Below, piece after piece: positions 53,503-56,143 of a DNA stretch of 56,143 nucleotides (the stretch's first letter is position 1; each line of letters starts with the position of its first letter). The stretch comes from an uncultured Granulosicoccaceae bacterium (GTDB lineage: Bacteria; Pseudomonadota; Gammaproteobacteria; Granulosicoccales; Granulosicoccaceae): assembly GCA_938028465.1 (NCBI GenBank), contig CALJAA010000122.1, forward strand, positions 1-56,143, given 5' to 3'. The position numbers were made by a program, and so were the translations under genes. The notes below the pieces were generated by a model that worked only from the letters and a program-made list of their open reading frames with translations, had not been told where the DNA came from and made no database searches.

Positions 53503-54977
53503 ACTGCCCCCATAACCCGATGCAATTCTGCGCGATCAGTCAAACCACAATCAATCATTGTTTCAACCTGATCACGCAGCGATAGCGAGCCGTCAGCTAC
53601 AGCACATTGCCATATCTCAGATAGAGTCGCTTTGCTACATAGTAAAGAGCGAAGCGTTTCAGTCACAGACATGATTTCAAGCACTGCAAATCGACCGAAA
53701 TAGCCTGTCCCGTTACATATTGTGCAAATACCAGATGAGTTATGTAATTGGTTTGACGAGCATTCATCACATAACCGGCGTACCAAGCGCTGTGCAATCA
53801 GCACATTAACGCAGCTTGCAATCCCGCTGTAGCCAATTCCTAGATCCAACAACCTCGACATTGCCGATTGCGTATCTCGGCAATGTATTGTGGTAAAGAC
53901 GCCATGCCCTGTTAATGCCGCTCTAAAAGCCATTGCCGCACTCTCCGCATCACGTATCTCACCAATCAACAGCACATCGGGATCTTGCCGCAACATCGCA
54001 CGAACACCATCTGCATAATCCAATTGTCGATTTGCCTTAATAGAGCACTGCTGTATACCTTCAACTGTGTTCTCAACTGGATCCTCCAGTGTCATGATAT
54101 TGAGCGATTGGCTATCCAGCTCTGACAACATCGCCAATAGCGTGGTTGATTTACCGCAACCGGTTGGCCCACACACTATAGTTAAGCCATCTTTCCTGTC
54201 GCAGTGATTTTTAATCTGCAGCTGCTGCCCTTTGTTGGTTAGCAACTCACTGATTCCAAGCATTCTCTCGCGCTTGTCTAACACCCTTAACACTAAGTTT
54301 TCACCCGCAGTGGTCGGAAATGTCGACACTCTAAAATCTATCCAACGCCCTTGCACCTGCAAACTAAACTGCCCATCCTGCGGTAGCCTCGATTCGGCAA
54401 TATCTAACGAAGCCAGCAGCTTGATTCGTACTGCGACAGCGACAAGCTGCCCTGCTAACATTTTTTGCCACACACTCAATACGCCATCTATGCGAAATCG
54501 TACATAGCACGTTGGCCTTAGGCTTGGATTGAAGTGAATATCAGAGGCGCGATAATCAACAGCAGCATGTAACACACTATTAACTAACCGGATTAACGGA
54601 TGAGAATGATCAGAGGGTTTTTGTAGGCTATCACTTGAATTAACGCCAAGTTCAGAAATGATCTCATCAAATTCTAAAGCATTCGAATAACACAGCATGA
54701 TTGCTTTATCAAAAGCAGAGCAATCCAGGGGACCAATAGTGACCTGTATCGAATCTGGCAACGCACGAATGAGTCGTTCGGTAATCAACACATCGTGAAT
54801 CGCTTCAGTTGCCAAGAACAATCGATTACGTTGCCTATCAAACGAGATGGGCAACGTGCAACATTCTTTCGCCAATGAAATATCTAAGCATTTAACCGCT
54901 TGTGGATCGGGTACAAAACTATCCCAGTCCACAAACGTTGTACCAGAGGCATTAATCGAAAAATTCGCTCCATCCAT
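53499..54977 (-). CDS. Type II secretion/pilus assembly ATPase, GspE/MshE family
   Basis: 492 residues, starting at ATG 54977 after a clear AAGGAG site. Walker A GPTGCGKST (270-278), Asp box TLEDPVEN, Walker B VLLIGEIRDAES, His box GHGVFTTIHCRD. The zinc motif is C-x2-C (CDEC) and C-x2-C (CTIC) with a short spacer. The N-terminal domain is much shorter than in the other GspE-type ATPase at 8832-10649. It powers pseudopilus or pilus assembly with the GspF protein next to it. Confidence 0.9.
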   Translation of the reverse strand: MDGANFSINASGTTFVDWDSFVPDPQAVKCLDISLAKECCTLPISFDRQRNRLFLATEAIHDVLITERLIRALPDSIQVTIGPLDCSAFDKAIMLCYSNALEFDEIISELGVNSSDSLQKPSDHSHPLIRLVNSVLHAAVDYRASDIHFNPSLRPTCYVRFRIDGVLSVWQKMLAGQLVAVAVRIKLLASLDIAESRLPQDGQFSLQVQGRWIDFRVSTFPTTAGENLVLRVLDKRERMLGISELLTNKGQQLQIKNHCDRKDGLTIVCGPTGCGKSTTLLAMLSELDSQSLNIMTLEDPVENTVEGIQQCSIKANRQLDYADGVRAMLRQDPDVLLIGEIRDAESAAMAFRAALTGHGVFTTIHCRDTQSAMSRLLDLGIGYSGIASCVNVLIAQRLVRRLCDECSSNQLHNSSGICTICNGTGYFGRFAVLEIMSVTETLRSLLCSKATLSEIWQCAVADGSLSLRDQVETMIDCGLTDRAELHRVMGAV

Positions 54978-55018
54978 GGGGCGGCTCCTTAAGTTTGAAA
55001 TTGAATTATCAATAAAAT

Positions 55019-56143
55019 TTAGTGTTGTCGGCTGGGCATGACTGTGGGCCGTAAAACCACTAGCAGTTCTGTTTGCCGGCGGTTACGTTTTTTACTGGAG
55101 AACAGCTTACCAATGCCGGGCAATCGGGATAAACCTGGCAATTGGCGATGGTTATCTTCAACCACATCCTGCATCAAACCACCAATAACGGCCAACTCAC
55201 CACTCTTAACTCTAAGCATAGATTCCATTTCTCGAACCTGTATTTCAGGCACACCATTACGGACATTCGCCTGAGCCAACTCCGGATTGGGATCGTCAAC
55301 GAACCCGATGATTCGCGACAAGCTTGGCCGCACATTGAGCATGACTTCATTGTCTGCACTGATAAATGGAGTGACATTCATGACTAGCCCCACAGGCACC
55401 GTATGAATTTCTGACTGAGTGCTTATTTGATCTTTAGTGTCGCTACTTTTACGCTCGATGTTAAGCGTAAAGTACACACGGTTATCAACCACTTTAAGCA
55501 CAGAGGATTGATTGTTCAGTGCGATGATGCGCGGCCGGGATAGGATTCTTACATCACCAAACTGCTGTAGCAAACTTAGGGTTGCCCGCATATTGCCTTT
55601 GCTGCTTTTTTGAACCATGCTAAATAATGCTGACGGAGTGGGCAATCTGGCAGCAGAAGTGGCATCAACGGCTCCTACACCTAATAGCTTCTGTACACCA
55701 CTAAGCCCACTTACGCCATCAGCCAAAAACTGCCAATCCACACCAGCTTCAAACTGATCGGACAGGGTTACCTCTACTACAGTTGCTTCGATCACCACTT
55801 GCCGCCTGACGCTATTATTGAGTCGTTCAAGGTAGCGCTTCAATATTTTATGTACTTTGGCATCAGCAAACAGTGTTACTAATCCTGCATCTCGATTGAT
55901 CGTGTATGACATAGCTAATGCAGCAGCACCTTGAATAGAGGGTCGCGAAAACTGACTCTGAATGCCCTCAAGGTCGGTCGCCAGTGAATCCCAAAAACGA
56001 TGCAACGCTTGGTTTCTGATGAGCGTTTCGGAACTGTTGGTCACCGCTGTAGAACCTTCGCTGAGATTCGCATTGATGCTGCCTACTTGTGTAGCCAAAC
56101 CGACACTACTCAAGGTGGTGCGGTCCAAATTAAGATAGTCCAC
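55019..56143 (-). CDS. Secretin (PilQ/MshL/GspD-like), 5' end cut by window
   Basis: At least 374 residues; the N-terminus lies beyond the right edge. The N-domain ring end (VVIEATVVEVTLSDQFEAGVDW) and the secretin beta-barrel (RILSRPRIIALNNQSSVLKV; TVPVGLVMNVTPFIS; ELAVIGGLMQDVVEDNHRQLPGLSRLPGIGKLFSSK; TELLVVLRPTVMPS) are in order. It forms the outer-membrane channel. The YFTLNIER segment after NR resembles MshL-type secretins. It is 41 bases upstream of the ATPase gene on the same strand. Confidence 0.9.
   Translation of the reverse strand: MDYLNLDRTTLSSVGLATQVGSINANLSEGSTAVTNSSETLIRNQALHRFWDSLATDLEGIQSQFSRPSIQGAAALAMSYTINRDAGLVTLFADAKVHKILKRYLERLNNSVRRQVVIEATVVEVTLSDQFEAGVDWQFLADGVSGLSGVQKLLGVGAVDATSAARLPTPSALFSMVQKSSKGNMRATLSLLQQFGDVRILSRPRIIALNNQSSVLKVVDNRVYFTLNIERKSSDTKDQISTQSEIHTVPVGLVMNVTPFISADNEVMLNVRPSLSRIIGFVDDPNPELAQANVRNGVPEIQVREMESMLRVKSGELAVIGGLMQDVVEDNHRQLPGLSRLPGIGKLFSSKKRNRRQTELLVVLRPTVMPSRQH

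Noticed and set aside
1-56143. tRNA, rRNA, CRISPR arrays, transposons or prophage
   Set aside because: All gaps between genes were read; none shows a cloverleaf, spaced repeats, transposase or phage genes.

Overview
The window reads as a chromosomal segment of a marine-type gammaproteobacterium of moderate GC. Support comes from gammaproteobacterial gene orders (dapA-bamC; DUF2069/hda/DUF2066/purM/purN/DUF3108; yhdP-rng-maf-rlmH-rsfS-nadD) together with marine-flavoured genes (a DMSP-lyase-like cupin, a sulfotransferase in a polysaccharide locus, an iodotyrosine-deiodinase-like reductase). I cannot name the genus from the sequence alone. No rRNA, tRNA, CRISPR array, transposase or integrase was found.

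Layout. 0-18.2 kb is mostly housekeeping: a metallo-beta-lactamase-fold hydrolase (cut by the window edge), bamC, dapA, an AI-2E-family permease, a LysR regulator, proS, a DMSP-lyase-like gene broken by one in-frame stop, an IYD-like nitroreductase, a GNAT acetyltransferase, an orphan GspE/PilB-type ATPase, hda, purM, purN and yjgA. 18.3-32.2 kb is the most distinctive region: an H-NOX haem protein, a SpoIIE/RsbU-type PP2C phosphatase and an RsbW-like kinase run rightward into a leftward polysaccharide operon (flippase, GT2, sulfotransferase, WecG-phosphoglycosyltransferase fusion, nucleotidyltransferase-like protein). From a shared divergent control region a second, rightward operon begins with a STAS anti-sigma-antagonist-like protein, followed by an OmpA-Wza fusion, a Wzz-like chain-length protein and an O-antigen ligase/polymerase. 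The simplest reading is a nitric-oxide-gated partner switch controlling a sulfated exopolysaccharide. It resembles the Vibrio fischeri syp locus (SypA STAS, SypE kinase/phosphatase), but with the regulator split into separate proteins and H-NOX as the input.

32.2-42.6 kb is again conserved: a CopD-like membrane protein, yhdP, rng, maf, rlmH, rsfS, nadD, a small basic protein, proA and a TatD nuclease. 42.6-48.3 kb looks accessory: small unknown genes, a YjbR/MmcQ protein, an isochorismatase-fold protein lacking the usual catalytic cysteine, a RidA remnant, a decayed secreted-protein gene, and an AraC / NmrA / DUF4345 / DUF1772 group. 48.3-56.1 kb is a leftward operon for a compact MSHA/type II secretion-like machine (secretin, ATPase, platform protein, PilM/N-, PilO- and PilP-like proteins, two pilin-like proteins); it continues past the right edge.

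Most operons are tightly packed, with 1-8 base overlaps (ATGA, TAATG, TGATG). Genes whose outermost possible start looks wrong have been given internal starts here, with reasons in each entry.
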